This document shows, piece by piece, positions 23,878 through 32,919 of a stretch of DNA of 40,113 nucleotides. This stretch comes from Flavobacteriaceae bacterium UBA6268. GTDB lineage: Bacteria > Bacteroidota > Bacteroidia > Flavobacteriales > Flavobacteriaceae. Position 1 is the first letter of the stretch. Each line of letters opens with the position of its first letter. Both the position numbers and the translations under genes were made by a program. The notes beneath the pieces were generated by a model that did no database searches, was not told where the DNA came from, and worked only from the letters and a program-made list of their open reading frames with translations. The stretch is from positions 1-40,113 of the forward strand of contig DJVA01000042.1 of NCBI GenBank assembly GCA_002440705.1, given 5' to 3'.

Positions 23878-25140
23878 ATGAATACAACCGTTACTTATTT
23901 TCCCACGCTTGAAAAAATTCGTGAGGCCGCTTCAAAATTGGATGGGGTGGTGCAGAAAACACCGCTGTCCAAAAGCCAGCGTTATTCTAAGGAGTTAGCG
24001 TGTTCTGTCTATTTTAAACGGGAAGATTTGCAGCGGGTGCGCTCTTACAAAATCCGGGGAGCCTACAACAAAATTGCCTCTCTGGTACCTCAAGAAACCG
24101 AGAAAGGAATTGTTTGTGCCAGTGCGGGAAACCATGCGCAAGGAGTTGCCCTATCCTGCAGATTGTTGGAAATACATGGAGTTATATACATGCCGGCAAC
24201 CACTCCCCAGCAAAAAATTGAACAAGTAAGGATGTTTGGGGAAGATTTTGTGGAAGTGCGGTTGATGGGCGATACCTTTGATGATTCTTTTGAATTGGCA
24301 CAGGAAGCGTCTTACCAAAGTGGAAAGACCTTTGTCCATCCCTTTGATGATGAAAAAATTATCGAAGGGCAAGCCACTGTAGGATTGGAAATATTGGAGC
24401 AATGCACACATCCAATTGATTATGTCATCGTTCCTATTGGTGGTGGAGGTCTAGCGGCAGGTTTGGGAAGCATCTTTAAGCACCTTTCCCCCCACACAAA
24501 AATTATTGGAGTGGAGCCAGAAGGCGCACCGGCCATGAAGGCATCCATCGAACAAGGATACGTTGTAACACTTCCACATATTGAAAAATTTGTAGACGGT
24601 GCTGCCGTGAAACGGGTAGGGAACCGTACTTTTGCCATTTGCAACGAATTGTTGGATCGAGTAATGACGGTACCTGAAGGAAGCGTATGCCAAGCCATTT
24701 TGGATTTGTACAACAAGGACGCTATTGTAGTGGAACCCGCCGGAGCCCTTAGCATCGCCGCTTTGGGAATGATGGCAGACGAGCTTTACGGAAAAAATGT
24801 GGTGTGTGTGGTAAGTGGTAGCAATAACGATATTACACGTACGGCAGAAATTAAGGAAAGAGCCCTGTTGCACTCCAATTTAAAGCATTACTTTATCGTA
24901 AATTTCCCGCAACGTGCTGGGGCACTTCGCCAGTTTTTGGAGGAAGTGCTGGGACCCAATGATGATATCACTCATTTTGAATATACCAAAAAAACCAACC
25001 GGGAAAATGGAAGTGCCGTAGTGGGATTGGAGCTCCAATCGCCCAACGACTTGGCTCCACTCATCGAAAAAATGAAGCACTATCATTTTTATGGGGATTA
25101 CCTGAACGACAAACCCGAACTCTTTCAATTTTTAGTATAA
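23878..25140 (+). CDS. ilvA: Threonine dehydratase (biosynthetic)
   Basis: Deaminates threonine to 2-ketobutyrate, the first step to isoleucine; PLP enzyme. Of the 420 residues, the first 320 or so are catalytic, with the PLP lysine in RSYKIRGAYNK, CASAGNHAQGVA and the phosphate loop PIGGGGLAAGLGS. The C-terminal part of about 85 residues (HYFIVNFPQRAGALRQFLEEV onward) is a single ACT-like regulatory domain, so it resembles the shorter type with one regulatory module, not the E. coli enzyme with two. Placed between ilvC and the threonine genes, it links the two pathways in one transcript. Confidence 0.96.
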   Translation: MNTTVTYFPTLEKIREAASKLDGVVQKTPLSKSQRYSKELACSVYFKREDLQRVRSYKIRGAYNKIASLVPQETEKGIVCASAGNHAQGVALSCRLLEIHGVIYMPATTPQQKIEQVRMFGEDFVEVRLMGDTFDDSFELAQEASYQSGKTFVHPFDDEKIIEGQATVGLEILEQCTHPIDYVIVPIGGGGLAAGLGSIFKHLSPHTKIIGVEPEGAPAMKASIEQGYVVTLPHIEKFVDGAAVKRVGNRTFAICNELLDRVMTVPEGSVCQAILDLYNKDAIVVEPAGALSIAALGMMADELYGKNVVCVVSGSNNDITRTAEIKERALLHSNLKHYFIVNFPQRAGALRQFLEEVLGPNDDITHFEYTKKTNRENGSAVVGLELQSPNDLAPLIEKMKHYHFYGDYLNDKPELFQFLV

Positions 25141-25163
25141 GCAACGCATCAAAAACCATCCCT

Positions 25164-27602
25164 GTGAACGTATTGAAATTTGGAGGTACCTCTATGGCAA
25201 CTGCTGAAACCATTGAAAAAGTCATGGATATTTTGGTAACCAAAGCCAAGGAAAGTACTTTGGTGGCTGTGGTATCTGCCTTGGGGGGCGTAACCGATCT
25301 CCTTCAAAAAATGGGGGAATTAGCCCATGCTAAAGACCCAAACTACAAAAAACTCTTTCAAACCCTAGAGGAAAGACACCTCACTGTAGCAAAGGAGCTT
25401 GGATTGGGAACAAACGCATTGCTTGAATTAAAGATGCAGTTGAAAGAGCTCAAGAAAATCCTTCAAGGAATTTTCCTCATCAACGAATTTTCGGATAAAA
25501 CCAAAGACAAAGTGTTGGGCTTTGGTGAATTGTTATCGTCCTATATCATTGCGGAAGCATTGAAGAAACGCAGCAAATCCATAGCATACAAGGACAGCAG
25601 GGACTTAATTGTTACCGACTCTAATTATACCCAAGCCCAATTACAGCAGGAGGCTACGGAAGCGCACATCCAAAACTATTTTAAGGGACATAGGGCCCGG
25701 ATTACTGTGATGCCCGGATTTGTATCGCGAAGTAGTGACGGAGAATCCACCACGCTAGGAAGGGGCGGCTCCGACTTTACCGCTGCCATCCTTGCAGGAG
25801 CTTTGGATGCCACGCTTTTGGAAATCTGGACGGATGTTAGCGGTATGTTTACCGCCAATCCCAAAATCGTTAAACAAGCGTTTCCTATCGAGACTATTTC
25901 GTATCAAGAAGCCATGGAGTTGTCTCACTTTGGCGCCAAGGTATTGTACCCGCCTACCATACGGCCGGTCTTGGATAAACACATTCCCATTCTCATCAAA
26001 AATACCTTCGATCCCGAATCGGCCGGTACGCTAATTTCCGAAAATATCAATAATGAAAAGGGCCCGGTAAAAGGAATCAGTCACCTTACCAACATTGCCT
26101 TATTGACACTGGAAGGGGCCGGAATGGTAGGAATTCCTGGTTTTTCAAAGCGCTTGTTTGAAGCACTTGCCTCTAAAAGCATCAATGTTATTTTGATTAC
26201 GCAGGCGTCTTCCGAACATTCCATTTGTGTGGCGCTTCAAGAAAAGGAAACACGAATGGCGGAACGGGCCATCAATGCAGCCTTTGCTTATGAAATATCC
26301 TTGGGAAAGATCGATCCAGTGATGGTCGAAAAGGACTTGGCCATCATCGCTGTTATTGGCGATCAAATGAAAAGTCATCAAGGCATTAGCGGAAAAATGT
26401 TCAGTGCTTTGGGGAAGAACAACGTAAATATTCGCGCTATTGCCCAAGGGGCTTCAGAGCGTAATATTTCAGCAGTCATTGCCGAGAAGGATGTGGCTAA
26501 AGCGCTGAATACGTTGCATTACCGGTTTTTTGAGCGGCAAGTCAAAACATTAAACCTTTTTATTGTTGGTGTGGGCAATGTAGGGAAACGATTGATGGAA
26601 CAGTTGAAGCAGCAACAGAAACATTTGAACGATCACTTATTTTTAAAAGTAAATGTAGTGGGAATCAGCAATTCCAAAAAAATGGTTTTCAAGCAAGGCG
26701 GCCTTAATTTGAATCATTGGGAAGAGGCTTTAATGGATGGTTTGGAAAAAACGGAGGAAGCTTGGTTTGAAACCATACAAAAGATGAACCTGCTGAACAG
26801 CGTCTTTGTGGATATCACCGCGAACGATGTGGTTGGGCATAGCTACGATAAGTATTTGAGGGAAAGTATTGCCGTTGTAGCCTGCAATAAGGTAGCGTGT
26901 TCGTCGGAGTACTCGAATTACTTGAAATTGAAAGAGTTTTCAAGGAAATACAATGCCCCCTTCCTCTTTGAAACCAACGTGGGTGCTGGTTTACCTATTA
27001 TCAATACGTTGAACAATCTAATAAATTCTGGAGATCGTGTTACCAAGATCCAGGCGGTCCTTTCTGGAAGTTTGAACTTCATTTTCAATCATTTTAACGA
27101 ACAGACTTCTTTTTTTGAAGTAGTTTCCCAAGCGCAGGACGAAGGGTATACCGAGCCCGATCCAAGGATTGACCTAAGTGGGGTGGACGTTGCCCGAAAG
27201 GTACTGATTTTGGCACGCGAAAGTGGTTATGCTATGGACTTGGAAGCTATTGAAAATAGCTCTTTCCTGCCCAAAAAAAGCAGGGAAGCTAAATCGGTAG
27301 CTCAATTTTTTGAAACACTGAAATCGGAAGCGCCCCATTTTGATACCTTGATTCAACAAGCAAAAGCAAAAAATTGCCGTTTGAAATACGTGGCCGAATT
27401 CGATCAAGGCCAGGCCAGGGTAGGCCTAAGGGAAATCGCATCAGATCATCCGTTTTATCATTTGGAAGGAAAGGATAATATTGTGTTATTTTACACCGAA
27501 CGATACGCTGACCAACCTTTGATCATCAAAGGTGCCGGAGCCGGGGCAGAAGTTACGGCCTCTGGGTTGTTTGGCGACATCATTCGTTTGGGAAAAAAAT
27601 AA
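25164..27602 (+). CDS. thrA: Bifunctional aspartate kinase / homoserine dehydrogenase I
   Basis: Fusion enzyme of 812 residues. The N-terminal aspartokinase begins MNVLKFGGTSMATAETI and contains TTLGRGGSDFTAA. It is followed by a two-ACT regulatory region (about residues 310-450, including LTLEGAGMVGIPGFSKRLFEAL and AVIGDQMKSHQGISGKMFSALG). The C-terminal homoserine dehydrogenase begins LFIVGVGNVGKRLMEQL (NAD(P) fold) and contains ETNVGAGLPIINTL, SGSLNFIFN and EPDPRIDLSGVDVARKVLIL. The start is GTG at 25164. It supplies homoserine for threonine and isoleucine, presumably with threonine feedback as in its relatives. A stand-alone homologue of the dehydrogenase half sits at 37269 in the methionine operon. 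Confidence 0.96.
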   Translation: MNVLKFGGTSMATAETIEKVMDILVTKAKESTLVAVVSALGGVTDLLQKMGELAHAKDPNYKKLFQTLEERHLTVAKELGLGTNALLELKMQLKELKKILQGIFLINEFSDKTKDKVLGFGELLSSYIIAEALKKRSKSIAYKDSRDLIVTDSNYTQAQLQQEATEAHIQNYFKGHRARITVMPGFVSRSSDGESTTLGRGGSDFTAAILAGALDATLLEIWTDVSGMFTANPKIVKQAFPIETISYQEAMELSHFGAKVLYPPTIRPVLDKHIPILIKNTFDPESAGTLISENINNEKGPVKGISHLTNIALLTLEGAGMVGIPGFSKRLFEALASKSINVILITQASSEHSICVALQEKETRMAERAINAAFAYEISLGKIDPVMVEKDLAIIAVIGDQMKSHQGISGKMFSALGKNNVNIRAIAQGASERNISAVIAEKDVAKALNTLHYRFFERQVKTLNLFIVGVGNVGKRLMEQLKQQQKHLNDHLFLKVNVVGISNSKKMVFKQGGLNLNHWEEALMDGLEKTEEAWFETIQKMNLLNSVFVDITANDVVGHSYDKYLRESIAVVACNKVACSSEYSNYLKLKEFSRKYNAPFLFETNVGAGLPIINTLNNLINSGDRVTKIQAVLSGSLNFIFNHFNEQTSFFEVVSQAQDEGYTEPDPRIDLSGVDVARKVLILARESGYAMDLEAIENSSFLPKKSREAKSVAQFFETLKSEAPHFDTLIQQAKAKNCRLKYVAEFDQGQARVGLREIASDHPFYHLEGKDNIVLFYTERYADQPLIIKGAGAGAEVTASGLFGDIIRLGKK

Positions 27603-27605
27603 ACC

Positions 27606-28526
27606 ATGGAATCACTTCGTATTTTTGCTCCTGCCACCGTAGCCAACGTATCCTGTGGTTTTGACGCCATGGGCTTTGCACTGGATGCCTTGGGAGACGA
27701 ACTGATTGCCACGAAAAACCATTCCAAAAATGTCACTATTTCTAAAATCGAAGGGGCAATGTTGCCTTTTGAAGCAGATCGCAATGCCGCTGGCGTTGTA
27801 GCAAAACACATGTTGGAGTCGCAGGGATTTCCTTTTGGGGTCGATTTTCAACTTTTCAAAAAATACAAACCGGGCAGTGGCCTCGGGAGCAGTGCCGCCA
27901 GTAGTGCAGGCGCTGCATTTGCTGTCAATGAATTATTGGGAAAACCATTTGACGCAACACAATTGGTGCAATTTGCCATGTTAGGGGAAGAAGCGGCCTG
28001 TGGTTCACAAATTGCCGATAATGTAAGCGCGGCGTTGTATGGTGGTTTTGTATTGATTCGGAGCTATCATCCGCTTGAAGTGGTTCCATTGCCCACACCA
28101 CCCGAATTGTATGTAGCCATTTTGCATCCCCAAATAGAAATCAAGACGGAAGATGCCAGGAACATTCTTCCCAACGACATTTCTATGAAGCATGCCATTA
28201 CGCAGTGGGCTAACGTTGGAGGACTAGTTAGCGGACTCTATTCAGAGGATTATGGATTGATTGGACGCTCACTTCAGGACGTGGTTGCAGAACCTACCCG
28301 AAAATTGTTGATTCCTCATTTTGATAGTGTGAAGTTAGCGGCTCTTGAAAACGGTGCTTTGGGTGCTGGGATTTCTGGGTCCGGACCGTCTATTTTTGCC
28401 TTGTGTAGGGGTATTATTGCTTTGGAAAGGGTAGTGGAAGCCATGAAAAAGTCCTACTCCCAAACAGGAATCGATTATCTTGTTTATACTTCTCCAGTGG
28501 GGGGAAAGGGGGTTCAAATTTTATAA
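27606..28526 (+). CDS. thrB: Homoserine kinase
   Basis: Phosphorylates homoserine. A 306-residue GHMP-family kinase: N-terminal APATVANVSCGFDAMGFALD, the ATP-binding glycine/serine loop YKPGSGLGSSAASSAGAAF, and the C-terminal GALGAGISGSGPSIFALC motif. It starts 3 nt after the thrA stop, so the two are tightly coupled. Confidence 0.96.
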   Translation: MESLRIFAPATVANVSCGFDAMGFALDALGDELIATKNHSKNVTISKIEGAMLPFEADRNAAGVVAKHMLESQGFPFGVDFQLFKKYKPGSGLGSSAASSAGAAFAVNELLGKPFDATQLVQFAMLGEEAACGSQIADNVSAALYGGFVLIRSYHPLEVVPLPTPPELYVAILHPQIEIKTEDARNILPNDISMKHAITQWANVGGLVSGLYSEDYGLIGRSLQDVVAEPTRKLLIPHFDSVKLAALENGALGAGISGSGPSIFALCRGIIALERVVEAMKKSYSQTGIDYLVYTSPVGGKGVQIL

Positions 28527-28537
28527 GAACGTGACCA

Positions 28538-29827
28538 TTGGAATACTATAGCTTACATCATAAAGCCCCCAAAGTCTCTTTCAAAGAGGCAGTTATTCGT
28601 GGTTTGGCACCCGATAAGGGGTTGTATTTTCCTTCGGAAATTAAACCTTTACCAGAAGAATTTTTCAAAAACATGAAGTTTAAATCGAAGGGAGAAATTG
28701 CCTATGAGGTGATCCAACCTTTTGTGGACCATGCCATTCCTGAAGTAGATTTGAGAGGCATTTTGGAAGATACCCTATCGTTTGATTTTCCGTTGGTTGA
28801 GGTAGAAAAAGGTATTTCAAGTTTAGAGCTTTTTCACGGCCCCACCCTGGCATTCAAGGATGTTGGCGCGCGCTTTATGGCACGTTGTTTAGGGTTTTTC
28901 AATCAAGAATCCGATGCAAAGGTTACGGTATTGGTTGCTACTTCCGGAGATACGGGAAGTGCGGTGGCCCACGGGTTTTATAAGGTGCCAGGGGTGGAAG
29001 TGGTCATATTGTATCCCAAGGGAAAGGTGAGTGCCATTCAGGAAAAACAATTGACCACTTTGGGAGAAAACATTACTGCCCTAGAAGTTGAAGGTACTTT
29101 TGACGATTGCCAAGCCATGGTGAAACAAGCCTTTTTGGACCCTGATTTTATAGGAGTGCGCAAGTTAACGTCGGCAAACTCTATCAATGTGGCTCGATGG
29201 CTTCCACAGATGTTTTACTATTTCTTCGCCTATCAACAGCTTACTACGAATAAACCCTTGGTTTTTTCTGTGCCCAGTGGCAATTTTGGCAATCTGTGTG
29301 CAGGGCTGATGGCCCAGAAATTGGGATTACCCATTCAGCATTTTGTGGCTGGAACCAATGCCAATGATGTGGTGCCAAGATACCTTCAAAGTGGAAACTA
29401 CGCTGAAAAACTTTCGGTGGCAACCATTTCCAATGCTATGGATGTTGGGGCACCAAGCAATTTCATACGAATTCAAGAGTTGTTTGGGAATGATTTTGAG
29501 AACTTGAAAAAAAACTTACACGGGTTTTCCTTTACAGATGCTGAAACCAAAACAGCCATGGAACAGCTCTTCCTAAGGCATGGTTATAGTGCCGATCCTC
29601 ATGGGGCCGTAGGCTATTTGGCCCTGAAATCTTTTTTGAAAGACCATCCCAACTACTATGGGGTGTTTTTGGAAACAGCCCATCCCGTGAAATTTTTGGA
29701 TGTGCTTCCCTTCGAATTACAGCAAAAAACTTGTGTTCCCGAAGCCATTGTTGGTATCATGGACAAAGAAAAAAAGGCCGAAATAGTTTCGGCCTATGCA
29801 CAATTAAAAATCAAACTATTAAACTAA
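28538..29827 (+). CDS. thrC: Threonine synthase
   Basis: Converts O-phosphohomoserine to threonine; PLP enzyme of 429 residues. It has the N-terminal MEYYSLHHKAPKVSFKEAV, the PLP lysine in HGPTLAFKDVGARFMAR, VATSGDTGSAVAHGFY and FSVPSGNFGNLCAGL. The best start is TTG at 28538; no ATG is available at the usual N-terminus, and the nearby GTG at 28531 is out of frame. It is the last gene of the ilv-thr operon. Its TAA (29825-29827) overlaps the stop codon of leuB on the opposite strand, and no terminator hairpin is visible between the two. Confidence 0.95.
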   Translation: MEYYSLHHKAPKVSFKEAVIRGLAPDKGLYFPSEIKPLPEEFFKNMKFKSKGEIAYEVIQPFVDHAIPEVDLRGILEDTLSFDFPLVEVEKGISSLELFHGPTLAFKDVGARFMARCLGFFNQESDAKVTVLVATSGDTGSAVAHGFYKVPGVEVVILYPKGKVSAIQEKQLTTLGENITALEVEGTFDDCQAMVKQAFLDPDFIGVRKLTSANSINVARWLPQMFYYFFAYQQLTTNKPLVFSVPSGNFGNLCAGLMAQKLGLPIQHFVAGTNANDVVPRYLQSGNYAEKLSVATISNAMDVGAPSNFIRIQELFGNDFENLKKNLHGFSFTDAETKTAMEQLFLRHGYSADPHGAVGYLALKSFLKDHPNYYGVFLETAHPVKFLDVLPFELQQKTCVPEAIVGIMDKEKKAEIVSAYAQLKIKLLN

Positions 29828-30942
29828 ATAATCGTCGATTGACCTAGGTGGATGTTGGCAAAATTGCGATTGGTATCGTTGGGGTGCAGGATGAAATCTT
29901 CAATAAAATCGCCCACACGTTCCGTTGTAATCAACTTGTTTTTGGGGTTGAGGTCTGATGTGGTGATGTTCAGCTCCAACGATTTTTCTACTGCTTTTTG
30001 AATAAGTGATGCCTCTTTGTACAGTCCAAAATGCTCCAATAGCATGGCTGCCGATAAGATGGAAGCGATAGGGTTGGCAATGCCTTTTCCTTTTGCCTGT
30101 GGAAAGGAGCCATGGATGGGTTCAAATAGCGCGTATTTTTCACCTATGGAGGCCGATGCCAGCAATCCGATGGAACCTCCTATCACACTCGCCTCATCAC
30201 TTAGGATATCGCCAAACATATTTTCGGTAAGGATCACGTCGAACTGATTGGGGTTAAGGATCAACTGCATCGAAGCATTGTCGACAAACAAGAAGTCCAA
30301 GGTAATTTCGGGGTATTCTTTAGCGATTTCGGTGACTACCTTCCGCCATAGTCGGGAACTTTCCAACACATTGGCCTTGTCTACCAAGGTCACTTTTTTC
30401 TTTCGCGATGCTGCTGCCTTGAAGGCCAAGTGGGTAATTCGGGCAATTTCTTCTTTGGAATACACACAGAGGTCTGAAGCAACGTTGCCTCCTTCATTTA
30501 AGGTTTTTTCACCGAAATAAATACCTCCTGTAAGCTCCCGATAGATACTGATATCGGTACCCTTGATGCGTTCTTCCTTTAAGGGCGATTGGTCCAAAAG
30601 GGTTTCATAAGCTTTTACGGGACGGATGTTGGCAAAAAGCCCCAATTCTTTGCGAAGTTTTAACAAGCCCTGCTCGGGACGCACTGGTGCGGACGGGTCG
30701 TTGTCGTATTTGGGATCGCCTATAGCCCCAAAAAGAATGGCGTCGCTTTCCTTGCAGAGCGTGAGGGTTTCGTCAGGAAGTGGATTTCCGGTCTCGTCTA
30801 TGGCAATGGCCCCCACCGAGGCATGTTTGAAATAAAATTTATGGTTGAATTCCATCGCGATAGCATGGAGCACCTTGATGGATTGTTTGGTGACTTCGGG
30901 ACCGATTCCGTCTCCAGGAAGTACGGCAATATTCAAATTCAT
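29824..30942 (-). CDS. leuB: 3-isopropylmalate dehydrogenase
   Basis: Oxidises and decarboxylates 3-isopropylmalate with NAD in leucine synthesis. The 372-residue protein has IAVLPGDGIGPEVTKQSIKVL at the N-terminus, the substrate arginines in the region PVRPEQGLLKLRKELGLFANIRPVK, the metal-site stretch ENMFGDILSDEAS, and EPIHGSFPQAKGKGIANP. It is the last gene of leuA-leuC-leuD-leuB; only 2 nt separate it from leuD. The 3' end overlaps thrC tail to tail. Confidence 0.97.
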   Translation of the reverse strand: MNLNIAVLPGDGIGPEVTKQSIKVLHAIAMEFNHKFYFKHASVGAIAIDETGNPLPDETLTLCKESDAILFGAIGDPKYDNDPSAPVRPEQGLLKLRKELGLFANIRPVKAYETLLDQSPLKEERIKGTDISIYRELTGGIYFGEKTLNEGGNVASDLCVYSKEEIARITHLAFKAAASRKKKVTLVDKANVLESSRLWRKVVTEIAKEYPEITLDFLFVDNASMQLILNPNQFDVILTENMFGDILSDEASVIGGSIGLLASASIGEKYALFEPIHGSFPQAKGKGIANPIASILSAAMLLEHFGLYKEASLIQKAVEKSLELNITTSDLNPKNKLITTERVGDFIEDFILHPNDTNRNFANIHLGQSTII

Positions 30943-30944
30943 GA

Positions 30945-31535
30945 TCAGTTTAATTTTTGAGCCTCGAAGGCTTCGATTTGTGTTTTTTTACTCAGCAAAT
31001 AATCAATATCGTCGTAGCCGTTAAGCATACAGGTTTTTTTATAAGGATCTATTTCAAAGGATTCGTTTAGGGAAATTCCTTCGACTGAAATGGTTTGCTG
31101 TTCCAAATCTACTGTAATTTTGGTAGTTGGGTCTTTTTTAAGGGCGTGGAAAATTTCAGAAAGAAATCCTTCGGAAACCTGCACGGGGAGCAATCCGTTA
31201 TTTAGGGAATTACCTTTGAATATATCGGCAAAGAAGCTGGACACAATTACCTTGAGGCCATACCCAACCAACGCCCAGGCCGCATGCTCCCTACTGGAAC
31301 CACACCCAAAATTGTTTCCTGCTACCAAGATTTTCCCCTCGTAGGTAGTATCGTTTAAAATGAATTTGTTATTGATGCTTCCGTCTTCATGGAATCTCCA
31401 ATCCCTAAAGACGTTATCGCCAAAACCTTCCTTGTCCGTAGCCTTTAAAAATCGTGCTGGGATGATTTGATCGGTGTCGATGTTTTCAATTTCCAGTGGA
31501 ATGGCAGTGGATGTCAATTTTGCAAATGCTTCCAT
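30945..31535 (-). CDS. leuD: 3-isopropylmalate dehydratase, small subunit
   Basis: Swivel-domain subunit of isopropylmalate isomerase, 196 residues. Motifs: IDTDQIIPARFLK near the N-terminus and GNNFGCGSSREHAAWAL, the classic LeuD signature. It pairs with LeuC from the gene immediately upstream, one base away. Confidence 0.97.
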   Translation of the reverse strand: MEAFAKLTSTAIPLEIENIDTDQIIPARFLKATDKEGFGDNVFRDWRFHEDGSINNKFILNDTTYEGKILVAGNNFGCGSSREHAAWALVGYGLKVIVSSFFADIFKGNSLNNGLLPVQVSEGFLSEIFHALKKDPTTKITVDLEQQTISVEGISLNESFEIDPYKKTCMLNGYDDIDYLLSKKTQIEAFEAQKLN

Positions 31536-31536
31536 A

Positions 31537-32919
31537 CTAATTGAGGTATTGGGTTACATCGATGATTTTTCCTTCAATAGCCGTGGCTGCAGCGACCAAG
31601 GGGCTTGCCAAAATGGTTCGGGCTCCTTGTCCTTGGCGGCCTTCAAAATTCCTGTTGGAAGTTGACACACAGTATTCCCCTTGCGGGATTTTATCGTCGT
31701 TCATAGCCAGACAGGCCGAACACCCGGGCTGGCGGAGCTGAAATCCGGCTTCTTCAAAAATGGTTTTTAAGCCTTCGGCTTCAATCTGGGCTTCTACCTG
31801 CCGACTTCCGGGGACCAACCAAGCGGTCACATTGGGAGCCTTTCGTTTTCCTTTCACAAAATGCGCCGCAATTCTAAAATCCTCGATGCGCGAATTGGTA
31901 CAGCTCCCAATGAAAACGTAATTGATGGGTTTGTCGATGAGGCGTTCGCCAGGTTGAAAGTTCATGTATTCCAATGCTTTTTTAAACGAAGCGTCTTGCA
32001 GTTCTGGAATGTTTCCCGATAGTTTGATGCCCATCCCGGGATTGGTGCCATAGGTAATCATGGGTTCAATATCCGATGCATCAAAATGGTATTCTTTATC
32101 AAAAACGGCATCCGGATCGCTGGGCAATGTTTTCCAATACGCTATTTTTTGTTCAAAATCTAAACCTTTAGGGGCAAACGTTCGCCCTTTAACATATTCA
32201 AAAGTAGTATCGTCGGGGGCAATCATTCCGCCTCGAGCGCCCATTTCAATACTCATGTTACAAACGGTCATGCGCCCTTCCATGCTCATCTGGGAAAAAA
32301 CCTCCCCGGCATATTCGCAAAAATAGCCCGTGCCAGCATTGGTGCCTATTTGGGAGATGATGTAGAGAATGACATCTTTGGGAAGCACCCCTTTTTTTAG
32401 GGTTCCATTTACGGTGATGCGAAGCGATTTGGGTTTGGTAAGCAACAAACACTGACTTGCAAAAACTTGGGCCACCTGACTGGTCCCAATTCCAAAGGCA
32501 ATGGTTCCAAAGGCTCCATGGGTGGAGGTATGGCTATCCCCACAAACAATGGTCATTCCAGGTTGCGTAATACCCAATTCGGGAGCCATAACGTGTACGA
32601 TGCCATTGTATTGATGACCTAGTGCATAAAGAGTAATCCCGTGTTTTTCACAATTTTCCGAAAGTTGTTTGAGTTGGTTTCGCGAAAGCAGGTCTTTAAC
32701 CGGTAAATGTTGATTGAGTGTAGGCGTATTGTGATCGGCAGTAGCTACAATTTGGTTGGGACGGAAAATGGGAATGCCCCGCTCTTCTAGTTCCTTGAAG
32801 GCTTGTGGGCTTGTTACCTCATGAATCAAATGTTGGTCGATGTACAAAATTTGTGGGCCATCCTTCATAGCGTCAACCACATGGGCATCCCATACTTTAT
32901 CGAACAAGGTTTTTCCCAT
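31537..32919 (-). CDS. leuC: 3-isopropylmalate dehydratase, large subunit
   Basis: Aconitase-like [4Fe-4S] subunit of isopropylmalate isomerase, 460 residues. Cluster cysteines lie in VFIGSCTNSRIEDF and GCSACLAMN. Other family landmarks are the N-terminal KTLFDKVWDAHVV, VCGDSHTSTHGAFG and EMGARGGMIAPDDTTFEY. Its ATG overlaps the leuA stop by one base (TAATG), indicating translational coupling. Confidence 0.97.
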   Translation of the reverse strand: MGKTLFDKVWDAHVVDAMKDGPQILYIDQHLIHEVTSPQAFKELEERGIPIFRPNQIVATADHNTPTLNQHLPVKDLLSRNQLKQLSENCEKHGITLYALGHQYNGIVHVMAPELGITQPGMTIVCGDSHTSTHGAFGTIAFGIGTSQVAQVFASQCLLLTKPKSLRITVNGTLKKGVLPKDVILYIISQIGTNAGTGYFCEYAGEVFSQMSMEGRMTVCNMSIEMGARGGMIAPDDTTFEYVKGRTFAPKGLDFEQKIAYWKTLPSDPDAVFDKEYHFDASDIEPMITYGTNPGMGIKLSGNIPELQDASFKKALEYMNFQPGERLIDKPINYVFIGSCTNSRIEDFRIAAHFVKGKRKAPNVTAWLVPGSRQVEAQIEAEGLKTIFEEAGFQLRQPGCSACLAMNDDKIPQGEYCVSTSNRNFEGRQGQGARTILASPLVAAATAIEGKIIDVTQYLN

